A stretch of DNA of 64,000 nucleotides, taken from positions 62,001-126,000 of the forward strand of contig JANYHM010000038.1 of assembly GCA_025359065.1 (NCBI GenBank). Direction: 5' to 3'. Positions 8,667 through 17,207 of this stretch are shown here, one piece after another. The translations under genes and the position numbers were made by a program. The first letter of the stretch is position 1. Each line of letters opens with the position of its first letter. The DNA is from Synechococcales cyanobacterium GL140_1_metabinner_5_sub (GTDB lineage: Bacteria; Cyanobacteriota; Cyanobacteriia; Cyanobacteriales; Chamaesiphonaceae). The notes beneath the pieces are model-generated. The model was not told where the DNA came from, ran no database searches, and was given only the letters and a program-made list of their open reading frames with translations.

Positions 8667-11003
8667 CTATTGCCAATTACCCACCAGTACAAAAGCCGCC
8701 CACTTATAAGGGGGATAATTTTTTTGTAATAGCTGTTTTTGAGCCAGCCGTAAAGCTTCGGCCTTACTGTATTTTTGTTTGATCCATCCTTGGTAAAAAG
8801 CCGTCATTAACTCTTCGGTGGCCTGATCATCTACCTGCCAGAGAGAAGCTAGGGTACTGCGAGTGCGGGCGCGAATCGCCATGCCTGCTAAGCCCAAGGT
8901 GGCTCGATCGTCTCCGGTGGCTGTGCTACAAGCACTGAGTACTAATAGCTCAATGCCCGATTGCTGATTGCGCCGACGCAGTAATGGATCAAAATCGGCT
9001 AGCTTAAGCTTGGTATCCCAAGCTAACAAAAAAGTTTTATCAGGATCAGAGGAAAACTCCCCATGGGTGGCTAAATGGACGATCGGAGCAACACCTGTCT
9101 TGAGGATGTTTGTAGTGCGTTGTTGATTAAATTGCTCATCCAACAGTATTTGGGTGGGCAGCAGATGGCTAATGGCTTGTAGCTCGGTAGCCACGTTGGG
9201 GAGCGGCGGAAAAGCTGGAAACTTTGGGCTAGCTTTGCTCAGACCACCCAAAAAGACGTGGTAGTTGAGTGATTCCTTACTGGCGGGAGGTACTAGGCTT
9301 AAGCTGGGGGCTAAAGCTAAATTATAGTCTTCAAAGAGGTAGCGACTACCATCATGCAGCACAGCAATGGGCAGCTTTCGTAAAGCTCCATCTAGTACAA
9401 ACACGAGAGTAGAAATCTTTTTTTTGTCTAAAGTGGGTCGTAGCGGAGCGATAAGAGCTTGGTAGAGCTGGCGGGAGGTGGCTTGAATATCGGTGGGGCT
9501 GGCTTCGGCGTTGGTAATTTGGGCTTGGAGAGTATCAACAATTTCTTTCACCTGTTCAGCTTTGAGAGACGTGGTGTAATAGGTGAGGTTTGGTTTGGAG
9601 CTGGGATTGGGATAGGCGGTGATGGTTACGAGTCGATCGGGGAGAATGATTGGATAAATTACTGTTGCGGTGATATCTCTCTGCTGGAGGGATACAGGAT
9701 AGACATCTAGACAACCCTGACGCAACAGGTTCTGGACTTCAGCGGTCTGGAGAGATTCGATCGCCTCTTGAGCGGCGGTGAGCTGGTTGGGTGTAGCGCT
9801 GCCATCGGCTGGTAGCAGAAGGCTCACCATTTCCCGGTAAACAGGTTCGACGCTTTCGCGAAAGGAAAATTGGATGTCGCTGTCGCTACCGCTGAGGTCG
9901 TTGCGCAGTTGCTGGAGGTGGGTAAGGGCTTGCTGATAAGCAGCGATCGCTGGCTGGCGGTTTTGGGTAGTGGTGAGAATTTTGCCTAGTTGCCATTGTA
10001 GTTGATAGGCCAAATCTGGGGCTGGTAAGCCTTCGGCGAGGGTGATAGCTTGGATGGTTAGTTTTTGGGCTGCTGGATACTGACCAGTTTTTTGATAGAG
10101 ATTGCCCAGACTGCCAAGAGCCTGGATTTGGCTGCGGCGATCGCCGAGGGCAGTAGCGCGGCGGTGGGCGGTAGTGAGTAGGTCAGCGGTGGCAGTGAGC
10201 AGAGATTTATCGGTGAAGCTCTGGGGATATCTAGCCTGGGTGGCTTGAGCAAGGTTGATGTAGGCATAGAGGACGGCACGGCTAGCGGGGAGCCGATCGA
10301 GCTGGCTACGAATTTCGCTAATTAGGGTTGGGGTGTTTTGAGCACTGGGGGGCGCGAGGCGATAGAGATGAATCTGAGCTTGGGCTTTAATGAGAGGATC
10401 GGTGGCAGTGTTTATGATATTGCGGTATTCATTGATAGCAATATCGGTATTACTGATACTAGGGGAATTGTTGGCGACATCTGATTTTTGAGCATAGGTG
10501 TGGGCGAGGCTTAGGCGGATGCGTTCATGGAGAGTTAGTAAGGCGGTGTCGTTTTGAGTTAGGTAGCGGGCTTGAATGAGGGCGGCAGTAGCTCGATCGA
10601 ACTGACGTAAAGAGCGCAGCAAGTTGCCACTACTAAGTAGCCCTTGGGCTTGTAGAGCTTTATCAGTAAGGGTGCGGGGCTGGAGGGTGTTGAGGAGGTC
10701 TAGGGCTTGACGGTAGTATCCGAGAGATTGTAGAGCTTGAGCTTGATTGATTTGGGTACCGATCATGCCTTGAGGGTCTTGGGCTTGCCGATATAATTGG
10801 TAGGCTTGTTGCCAAGCCGCTAGAGCTTGAGCCGCTTGGCCTTGGGCTAAATAATTGACTCCTTGTTGGTTGAGCTGCTGGGCTTTGGGTAGTGAGGTGG
10901 CAGGTGTTGCAGCAGCAATTATGGGAGTCGGAAAAGTTGAGAGAAACATGGCAAGCCTAAGTTGGCAAGGATTTCCTATTAGTCTATCGCGACTAGCTTC
11001 CAA
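8667..11003 (-). CDS. Exported TPR-CHAT domain protein (caspase-like protease)
   Basis: This 778-residue protein has a signal-like N-terminus (hydrophobic stretch about 17-31), TPR-type helical repeats over about 38-385 (QGVNYLAQGQAAQALAAWQQ and similar), and a C-terminal CHAT domain over about 500-778. The catalytic dyad is visible: His647 in HLATHGEF and Cys692 in LVLSACSTATG. The end (YPPYKWAAFVLVGNW) is standard for the family. The start is TTG at 11003; an internal ATG at 10949 would leave a hydrophobic leader with no basic residues. It is divergent from the TpsA gene (195-nt shared upstream region), so co-regulation with the secretion system is likely. Confidence 0.92.
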   Translation of the reverse strand: MEASRDRLIGNPCQLRLAMFLSTFPTPIIAAATPATSLPKAQQLNQQGVNYLAQGQAAQALAAWQQAYQLYRQAQDPQGMIGTQINQAQALQSLGYYRQALDLLNTLQPRTLTDKALQAQGLLSSGNLLRSLRQFDRATAALIQARYLTQNDTALLTLHERIRLSLAHTYAQKSDVANNSPSISNTDIAINEYRNIINTATDPLIKAQAQIHLYRLAPPSAQNTPTLISEIRSQLDRLPASRAVLYAYINLAQATQARYPQSFTDKSLLTATADLLTTAHRRATALGDRRSQIQALGSLGNLYQKTGQYPAAQKLTIQAITLAEGLPAPDLAYQLQWQLGKILTTTQNRQPAIAAYQQALTHLQQLRNDLSGSDSDIQFSFRESVEPVYREMVSLLLPADGSATPNQLTAAQEAIESLQTAEVQNLLRQGCLDVYPVSLQQRDITATVIYPIILPDRLVTITAYPNPSSKPNLTYYTTSLKAEQVKEIVDTLQAQITNAEASPTDIQATSRQLYQALIAPLRPTLDKKKISTLVFVLDGALRKLPIAVLHDGSRYLFEDYNLALAPSLSLVPPASKESLNYHVFLGGLSKASPKFPAFPPLPNVATELQAISHLLPTQILLDEQFNQQRTTNILKTGVAPIVHLATHGEFSSDPDKTFLLAWDTKLKLADFDPLLRRRNQQSGIELLVLSACSTATGDDRATLGLAGMAIRARTRSTLASLWQVDDQATEELMTAFYQGWIKQKYSKAEALRLAQKQLLQKNYPPYKWAAFVLVGNWQ

Positions 11004-11197
11004 GAGAGTTGTTTGTTTTTGATCACAGGTTGAATGCGCTGATGATCGAGGAGCGATTGGGTCCGCAGGTTGTGCAGACTGAAAATAAGCGATCGATCAC
11101 TGTCATTCGAGCCTAACTTTTTCCGCTATTTTTTCGAGAGCAAAATATAGTGAATAATACAAGCTAGAATGTTGTGAAACTATAATTATCTAGCACA

Positions 11198-14149
11198 ATG
11201 TATCGCTCTTCTTTGTTTTTAACTGCGGCTTTGGTGAGTACAACAACAGCAGCCGGAACATTGGTTGTGTCGATGGCTGCTGTGCAGGCGCAGACTTATC
11301 AGCCTTCGGGGCGAGTGCCGATCGCCGATAACAGTTTAGGCACTCAAATCACCAGCAGTGGACAGCAGTTTGCAGTGACTGGGGGCGTAGAGCGGGGTGG
11401 TCATCGGCTGCATAGTTTTCAAGATTTTTCGGTGCCTACTGGTGGGTCAGTTACCTTTGCCAATCCGGCAGATCGATCGCTCATTTTACGAGTGACGGGC
11501 AATGTGGCCTCAGATGTGAATGGTCAGCTCGATACCAAAGGGGCAAACTTTTTACTGATCAATCCTCAAGGGGTGGTGTTTGGCCCCAAGGTGGCTTTGG
11601 CTGTAGGGCCGAAGTTTTTGGTGAGTACAGCTAATAGTGTGGACTTGGTGAATGATGGTAATCGATTTACTTTTGCGGCGGATCGATCGGGGGATCAGCC
11701 TTTGTTAGCTGTGCAACCCGGTGCGTTGTTTAATGCCGATCGCTTCAATTTTGCCGGAAACAATGGCGCTATTCAGAACTATGGCGTATTGCGTAATGAC
11801 AACGCCAATGCTTTTGTCGGGCTGGTTGGTGGGAACATTCAATCTAACTATGGTTTTATCACTGTGCCTCAAGGAGATATTGCTTTGGGAGGCTTGTCGA
11901 GTAGTGGTTCAGTCGGCATTAGTGTTGGTGGTGGACAGCCAGATCAACTAACCTATCCTCTCTCTGCCACTATGGCTGATATTACTTTGAACAACGATTC
12001 TCGCATCCGTAGTCTGGGTGGTAACGTTACAGTTTCTGCCGGAAATCTTGACTTGGATAATTCTTTGATCGGCAGTGTTGTTAACACATCTAATAGTCCG
12101 GCTCTATCCAACTCAGCAGTAACTATCAAGGCCGATAATGTCAATCTTCGATCGACTTCTTCTATTGGTAGCGTCATCCTGTCAGGAAAGTCGGGTAACG
12201 CCAGTAATATCAATATTCAAACGAGATCTTTGGTTTTAGATAATCAATCAGAAATCAATAGTGTGTTGGAATCTCAATCTACAGGCCGTGCTGGCGATGT
12301 TAATATCCAAGCAAATTCCATTGTGTTGAATAATGCTAGTCAAGTTATAACTTCAAGTGAAGTAGGAACATCGGGTTCAATGGGTGATGTTAGTGTTACT
12401 GGCGGCGATCTGAGTCTGAATAACAAGTCTATAATTGGCTCTTCGACTTTTGGTTCAGCAAATGCTAGTAATGTTTCATTAAAGATAGGTGGTGACATTA
12501 ATTTAAACGGAGGCTCAAGTATTCTCTCTAATTCACTATCTGAAGCAGCAGGGAGTAGTGGTCAGTTACAGATATCAGCAGCTAAGCTTGTTGTATTAGA
12601 TGGTTCAGTAATTCGCACTGATACTAACGCAGGCACATTAGGTCTACCGGCCACCTTTGCTATTAATACCAAAAATGCCGGAGACATCACCCTCAATATT
12701 ACTGGAGCGATCGAGCTTCGAGGTTCCCGCAACACTGGTACTACCGGCATCACCAGCTCCATTAACCCCGGTACTGTGGGTCGGGCTGGAAATGTGGTTA
12801 TCAATGCTGGCTCGTTAGATGTCCGCGATAACGCAGCTATCATTGCGCAATCTTTTAGTCAAGGCAATTCTGGTAATATCACAATCATCACCAGTGGAGA
12901 CGTTTTTGTTGGGAATACTACTTCCACGAGCGCAGGAACTTTCATATCAAATTCGACAGGAGGTTCAGGACGTGGGGGCAACATTGATGTAGTCGCTGGT
13001 GGCTCTCTCTTGTTAATCAATGGGGGAAGGTTGACAACTATTACTCAGGGAGCAGTCGTTTTTGCATCGGGAGCCATTCTTCCGGCAGCGATAGGGGATG
13101 GCGGAAATATAACATTGAGGACTACTGGCCCGGTTAAGATCATGGGCAGCGATCAAAGTGGGTTATCCAGTGGCATTTTTAACGGTGTTGGCCTCCGTGC
13201 AACTGGTAATGGTGGTGACATTGACATAACATCATCTGAGTTACACATTGCTGATGGAGGAAGATTAGTTACGATTTCTGATGGTTTTGGCAGAGCTGGA
13301 TCGGTACGGGTAAAAAGTACACAAGATGTACTTCTTACAGGTGCTGGAACTGCTATTGTTGTCGGTAGTAGCGATCAAGGAGGACGAGCTAGTAAGGCTG
13401 GCAATGTAGTGGTAAATGCCAAACGTTTAATTTTAGATAACAAAGCAACAATTCTGGCTGCTTCCATTGCTAGTAACGGCGGAAATATAGAAGTTGGTAG
13501 TTTAAATAATCCGACGAAAATAATATTGCTGCGTAGGGGTGGTTTCATTACTGCTGCTGGCTTAAGCTCACAGGACGCAGATAGTAATGGAGGTAATGTG
13601 CGATTGTTTACACAAATTCTGGTTGCTATTCCTAAAGAAAATAGTGATATTAGTGCTAGTGCTATTAGCGGGCGAGGTGGGAACGTAGTAGCCAATGTTC
13701 AAGGGATCTTTGGTATTCAGCCCCAGCCCCGGGAGACCAAAAATAGTGATATTACAGCTAGCTCGGAATTTGGTCAGAGTGGCACGATCGCCATTAATAG
13801 CCCTGGTGTTGATCCCGCTAAGAAAAACGAGCAGTTACCTACTGCCCCCGTAGATTCCAGCAAACAGATAGATCGCACCTGTAGCCCGTCCTTAGATAGC
13901 TCCCTGACCGTCACCGGTCGCGGTGGCCATCCCAGCAAAGCCAGCGATTCACTGCAAACCGATGTGGTATGGCAAGATCCTCGGGCGGTGGCTGCCCCTC
14001 CAGCCCCAGCAATTGCCAGCTTACCGGCTCCAGCTACTGGCTGGCAGATCGATCGAACCGGTCGCGTAAAATTACTGGCCACTGCTGACAGCCCAACGCC
14101 CGATCACCTACCATCCTGCTCACCAACTCGCATCGTATCGGCACCTTAG
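11198..14149 (+). CDS. Filamentous haemagglutinin-type exoprotein (TpsA)
   Basis: This 983-residue secreted protein of a two-partner secretion system has a signal peptide at 1-31 (cleavage near VQAQTY). A haemagglutinin/TPS activity domain spans about 35-270 (GGVERGGHRLHSFQDFSVP, ANPADRSLILRVTG and NPQGVVFGPKVAL). A long beta-helix built of short imperfect repeats rich in GNxxVxA-type turns follows. The C-terminal 90 residues contain CSPSLDSSLTVTGRGG, VWQDPR and TGWQIDRTGRVKL, a closing module I associate with cyanobacterial TpsA proteins. The partner transporter is the TpsB gene at 17208, with three genes in between. It probably acts at the cell surface as an adhesin or matrix protein. Confidence 0.93.
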   Translation: MYRSSLFLTAALVSTTTAAGTLVVSMAAVQAQTYQPSGRVPIADNSLGTQITSSGQQFAVTGGVERGGHRLHSFQDFSVPTGGSVTFANPADRSLILRVTGNVASDVNGQLDTKGANFLLINPQGVVFGPKVALAVGPKFLVSTANSVDLVNDGNRFTFAADRSGDQPLLAVQPGALFNADRFNFAGNNGAIQNYGVLRNDNANAFVGLVGGNIQSNYGFITVPQGDIALGGLSSSGSVGISVGGGQPDQLTYPLSATMADITLNNDSRIRSLGGNVTVSAGNLDLDNSLIGSVVNTSNSPALSNSAVTIKADNVNLRSTSSIGSVILSGKSGNASNINIQTRSLVLDNQSEINSVLESQSTGRAGDVNIQANSIVLNNASQVITSSEVGTSGSMGDVSVTGGDLSLNNKSIIGSSTFGSANASNVSLKIGGDINLNGGSSILSNSLSEAAGSSGQLQISAAKLVVLDGSVIRTDTNAGTLGLPATFAINTKNAGDITLNITGAIELRGSRNTGTTGITSSINPGTVGRAGNVVINAGSLDVRDNAAIIAQSFSQGNSGNITIITSGDVFVGNTTSTSAGTFISNSTGGSGRGGNIDVVAGGSLLLINGGRLTTITQGAVVFASGAILPAAIGDGGNITLRTTGPVKIMGSDQSGLSSGIFNGVGLRATGNGGDIDITSSELHIADGGRLVTISDGFGRAGSVRVKSTQDVLLTGAGTAIVVGSSDQGGRASKAGNVVVNAKRLILDNKATILAASIASNGGNIEVGSLNNPTKIILLRRGGFITAAGLSSQDADSNGGNVRLFTQILVAIPKENSDISASAISGRGGNVVANVQGIFGIQPQPRETKNSDITASSEFGQSGTIAINSPGVDPAKKNEQLPTAPVDSSKQIDRTCSPSLDSSLTVTGRGGHPSKASDSLQTDVVWQDPRAVAAPPAPAIASLPAPATGWQIDRTGRVKLLATADSPTPDHLPSCSPTRIVSAP

Positions 14150-14309
14150 CCAAAACTTTGCACTTTTCTCCGTGCTTTTGTGCAAGAAACGATCGTGACT
14201 GCCCATTAGTAGAGCATCTATGCTACCAGCAACCAGTTAGCCAGTGCCATTAAGCATCTGGAATCTAGCTGAAATAACATAGCAGTTCCATAGCACTCGT
14301 GGTAAAAAT

Positions 14310-15290
14310 ATGCAGTTTAAATTTGTTCGTTCACACAGTACCTGCAAAGCAGAATCGACCCAACGCCCAGCAGCTTCTGGGATTATAACAATTGCCCTAT
14401 TGCTGGGTAGCGCAGCCCTGGGCTTATTGCCTACCGCTGCTAACGCTCAAGCACAAAGAAATGACGTGGGTTTAGGAGTCAGCTTTGGCAACAGCACCAA
14501 CTTTGGCATTCAAGGTAAACTAGGCGTTTCTGAGAATTTTTCCCTCCGTCCTGAAATCATGTTTGGTGGTGGTACCACCGTCGAAAGTAAGACTTTTACT
14601 AGCTCAGTACCTTTAGCTCCTCCCTTTGCCTTCACTACCAGAACTGACTACGTATTACCGGCTATTCCCTCCAGCGGCAGCAATGGAATTTTACAAGTAC
14701 CGTTAACGATTCCAACGGCTTTTACGGTGCCGTCAACAATAACTATTAATGGTACAACATTCCAAGCCGGAACAGTAATTCCAGCAGGGACTGTAATCCC
14801 GGCTGGAACTAACTTTGCTGGCCTCACTATCCCAGCCGGAACCGTGGTCAAAGCCGGAACTGCTGTTCCTGCCAACACCATTATCCCGGCTGGCACTACT
14901 CTTCAATCTGGATTCATTGGCAGTAACCTCAGCGGCACATCTTTTGGTCTGGCAGCTACTTACGATTTTCCTCTCGATCGGCAAGGTCGTTCTACTGCCT
15001 ACATTGGCCCCAAAATTTCTTTTGCTTCGGCTTCGGGTAAAGCCACCTATGGCGGTACCGATGTTCCGGGTTCTAACCTGAATATCAATGAAACCAAAAT
15101 TGGCTTAGTTGCTGGCGTAGACTATGGTATTTCTGACAACTTCGGCATTGGGGCTAATATTAACTACAGTCTCTCTCGCAGTGTAAATGGCAGCGGTTCT
15201 ATTGCTGGCTTTAGCAGTAATATCAGCGATTTTCTTCAACCTGCTGGGAGCAACTTTGATTTTGGAGTCAGGGCTAGCTATCGCTTTTAA
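14310..15290 (+). CDS. Outer-membrane beta-barrel protein with AGT hexapeptide repeats
   Basis: This 326-residue protein has a signal peptide at about 1-46 (long n-region, then IITIALLLGSAALGLLP and cleavage after ANA). Residues 47-110 and 200-326 read as an OmpA/OmpW-like porin barrel with alternating hydrophobic strands, and the last residue is Phe (RASYRF), the usual Bam signal. Between them, residues about 150-197 form hexapeptide-type repeats with core AGT-[VI]-[IV]-P (AGTVIPAGTVIPAGT, then AGTVVK, AGTAVP, ANTIIP and AGTTL), likely a short left-handed beta-helix or loop. It sits downstream of TpsA on the same strand. The specific function is unknown. Confidence 0.85.
   Translation: MQFKFVRSHSTCKAESTQRPAASGIITIALLLGSAALGLLPTAANAQAQRNDVGLGVSFGNSTNFGIQGKLGVSENFSLRPEIMFGGGTTVESKTFTSSVPLAPPFAFTTRTDYVLPAIPSSGSNGILQVPLTIPTAFTVPSTITINGTTFQAGTVIPAGTVIPAGTNFAGLTIPAGTVVKAGTAVPANTIIPAGTTLQSGFIGSNLSGTSFGLAATYDFPLDRQGRSTAYIGPKISFASASGKATYGGTDVPGSNLNINETKIGLVAGVDYGISDNFGIGANINYSLSRSVNGSGSIAGFSSNISDFLQPAGSNFDFGVRASYRF
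14760..14905 (+). repeat. In-gene AGT-x-x-P hexapeptide repeat tract
   Basis: Degenerate 18-nt repeats inside the barrel gene encode six to seven AGT hexads. Arms such as GCCGGAACAGTAATTCCAGC recur with synonymous differences, which indicates an older tract kept at protein level rather than a recent slippage product. Confidence 0.7.
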
Positions 15291-15296
15291 ATTGTG

Positions 15297-15330
15297 GTGT
15301 TAGAAGTGCGTCATGGTGTACTTCTAACAC
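15297..15330. terminator. Inverted repeat after the barrel gene
   Basis: The perfect 11-bp arms GTGTTAGAAGT and ACTTCTAACAC surround a 12-nt loop, 7 nt after the barrel stop codon. The position suits a transcription terminator, although no T-run follows. Confidence 0.45.
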
Positions 15331-15422
15331 TATAGATTCCTGAATATGGTGCATCCACTGAACAGAATTAATTTTTATCAAATTTTCCAAGTTTTTTGCC
15401 CTTTGCCAGGAGTATTTTAAAT

Positions 15423-16505
15423 ATGAGATTTTATACAAGAAGCATTTTACCAGCAGTAATTTTTGGTGCGATCGCTTGCAATGCTCCCATTGTTCAATCA
15501 CTGCAACAGTTTTCTCGTGCTAAAGTTGCTCAGCCATCAGTGGTAGCCAATTCTCCCTATCCCAATTTCAGATTAAGTGACTCGGCTCTTGATGTCGATG
15601 CCGAAACTCGTGCCATTGCTTTCAGCAAACCCAATGGATGGATACCGATGATATATGTGACTACTCCTAGAGGAATACTCACATGGAGAGTCGTAGATGG
15701 AAAATTGACTTATCCAGATCAGTTAACAGATCGTAGTGGCAAAAATGTTGTCTTCGGAGATTTTTACGGGGAGCTGGAAACCTCTGACAATGGTCAAATA
15801 CTTGCCTATGGCACGAATGAATCCATTCGTATCTTACGACTAGATGATAGGAAGTTGTTGCGAGTGATCCCTCGCCACAATAGGGATCTGCTCCCAATCG
15901 GAGAAAGCAGTAATCATAGTAATATTGCTATCTCTTCTGATGGGAAAACCATCATCAGCAACGAATCATACGAAATCAATGTTTGGCGAGTGAGCGATGG
16001 GCAACTCCTTAGAACGATTCCTAGATATCAAAGCTTCATAGTTTCTTTAACTATTTCTCCTGACGGGAAAAATATTATTGCTGCCAGTACTGACAAGAAA
16101 ATTAGAGTATGGCGATTAAATGACGGCCAACTCTTGCGAACTATTAACACTGGCCATCAAGATAAGATTGAATCGCTGGTGGTTTCACCTGATGGGCAAA
16201 ATATTGTTAGCGGTAGCAAAGATAAAAGTATTAAAGTTTGGCGCTTCAGTGATGGCAAACTACTATATACAATTGTCTCTGGTCATCCAGAGGGTGCTGA
16301 GCGAATTGTCTCCAATAACAACTTCATCATTTCAGCAGGCCGTAATAGCAATACTCAAGTTTGGCGATTAAGTGATGGGCGACTACTACAAGAAATCTCT
16401 ACTGGTCGTCTGAACTCGATCGCCCTAAGTCCAGATGGAAAAACTCTGTTTACTGGGGGAGATAATGCTGAAGGGCATGTTAGAGTTTGGCGAAATGTCA
16501 ACTGA
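15423..16505 (+). CDS. Exported WD40-repeat protein, possible lipoprotein
   Basis: This 360-residue protein starts at ATG 15423, preceded by AGGAG at 15408-15412; a TTG nine codons upstream is less likely. The N-terminus MRFYTRSILPAVIFGAIAC has a signal sequence ending in a lipobox-like AIAC. The rest is a beta-propeller with repeated blades of the form ISPDGKNIIAASTDKKIRVW and VSPDGQNIVSGSKDKSIKVW, several starting with a GH dipeptide. It should act in the periplasm or at the outer membrane as a binding scaffold. It lies between the TpsA/barrel genes and TpsB on the same strand, suggesting a surface-assembly role; the partner is unknown. Confidence 0.87.
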   Translation: MRFYTRSILPAVIFGAIACNAPIVQSLQQFSRAKVAQPSVVANSPYPNFRLSDSALDVDAETRAIAFSKPNGWIPMIYVTTPRGILTWRVVDGKLTYPDQLTDRSGKNVVFGDFYGELETSDNGQILAYGTNESIRILRLDDRKLLRVIPRHNRDLLPIGESSNHSNIAISSDGKTIISNESYEINVWRVSDGQLLRTIPRYQSFIVSLTISPDGKNIIAASTDKKIRVWRLNDGQLLRTINTGHQDKIESLVVSPDGQNIVSGSKDKSIKVWRFSDGKLLYTIVSGHPEGAERIVSNNNFIISAGRNSNTQVWRLSDGRLLQEISTGRLNSIALSPDGKTLFTGGDNAEGHVRVWRNVN

Positions 16506-16598
16506 AGCAAAAACTTGTCCAACCTAATACTTCAGGCTTAACTATAGAAAAGTCATTGAATCCTATTGCTATTTTAAACATATTAAGGAGAATTAATC

Positions 16599-17114
16599 AT
16601 GGCTAATCAACTATCATTAATAGCTTTGCCTGCTCTAATGATAATTTCTTCTGTCGTCAGCTTTAGTCATCAAGTTTTTGCTGCTGACCCAAACTATCCA
16701 GCGAAATCCCCAAATGATGGGAAATCGAAGCTACTCAATAGTCAGTCAAAATATCTTGCTCAATCAAACCTGCCGCAAGGTTGTTGGGCGCTGAACTACA
16801 GTTCTTTTGGAACCATCCATAGCAGTGTGTTGGTTTTTAGTGGTTACAGTGGCGTGATGGTCACTGCTTTTTTCAATAGCGATCAGAGTCGTACCGAATA
16901 CGTAAAACAATCTATGGAAATGCGAAACTCGATTCATGGACTACTGATTCTTGGCTCCAATCCCGTAAATGCATCCACTGGAATGAAACAGTCAAACTAC
17001 AATGCAGATAGTTTTTTATTTCAGGTTAGCGCTAACGGTGAATATCTGTTTGCAACCTGTGATGATGCAGGTCTTTGTTCTCCGGTAGAAGCAAGAACAA
17101 TAGAGTGTTCATAG
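16599..17114 (+). CDS. Small exported protein of unknown function
   Basis: This 171-residue protein is preceded by a strong AAGGAGAA ribosome site 7 nt before the ATG. The signal peptide is at about 1-28 (cleavage after FAA or VFA). The mature part has an N-terminal low-complexity linker rich in Ser, Lys and Asn, then a compact region beginning LPQGCWALNYSSFGTIHSS with four Cys residues (CW, CDD, LCS and terminal ECS) that could form disulphides. No family was recognised. It is co-directional with the WD40 gene (93 nt upstream) and TpsB (93 nt downstream) and may belong to the same surface module. Confidence 0.78.
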   Translation: MANQLSLIALPALMIISSVVSFSHQVFAADPNYPAKSPNDGKSKLLNSQSKYLAQSNLPQGCWALNYSSFGTIHSSVLVFSGYSGVMVTAFFNSDQSRTEYVKQSMEMRNSIHGLLILGSNPVNASTGMKQSNYNADSFLFQVSANGEYLFATCDDAGLCSPVEARTIECS

Positions 17115-17207
17115 AGTTATTTATCTGCGTCCAGCAACGGCTTTGTATCTTTGCACTACTAAAATGGTAAGCTATCAAAGCAAAGCTAATATCTGTGACA
17201 GATCGAA

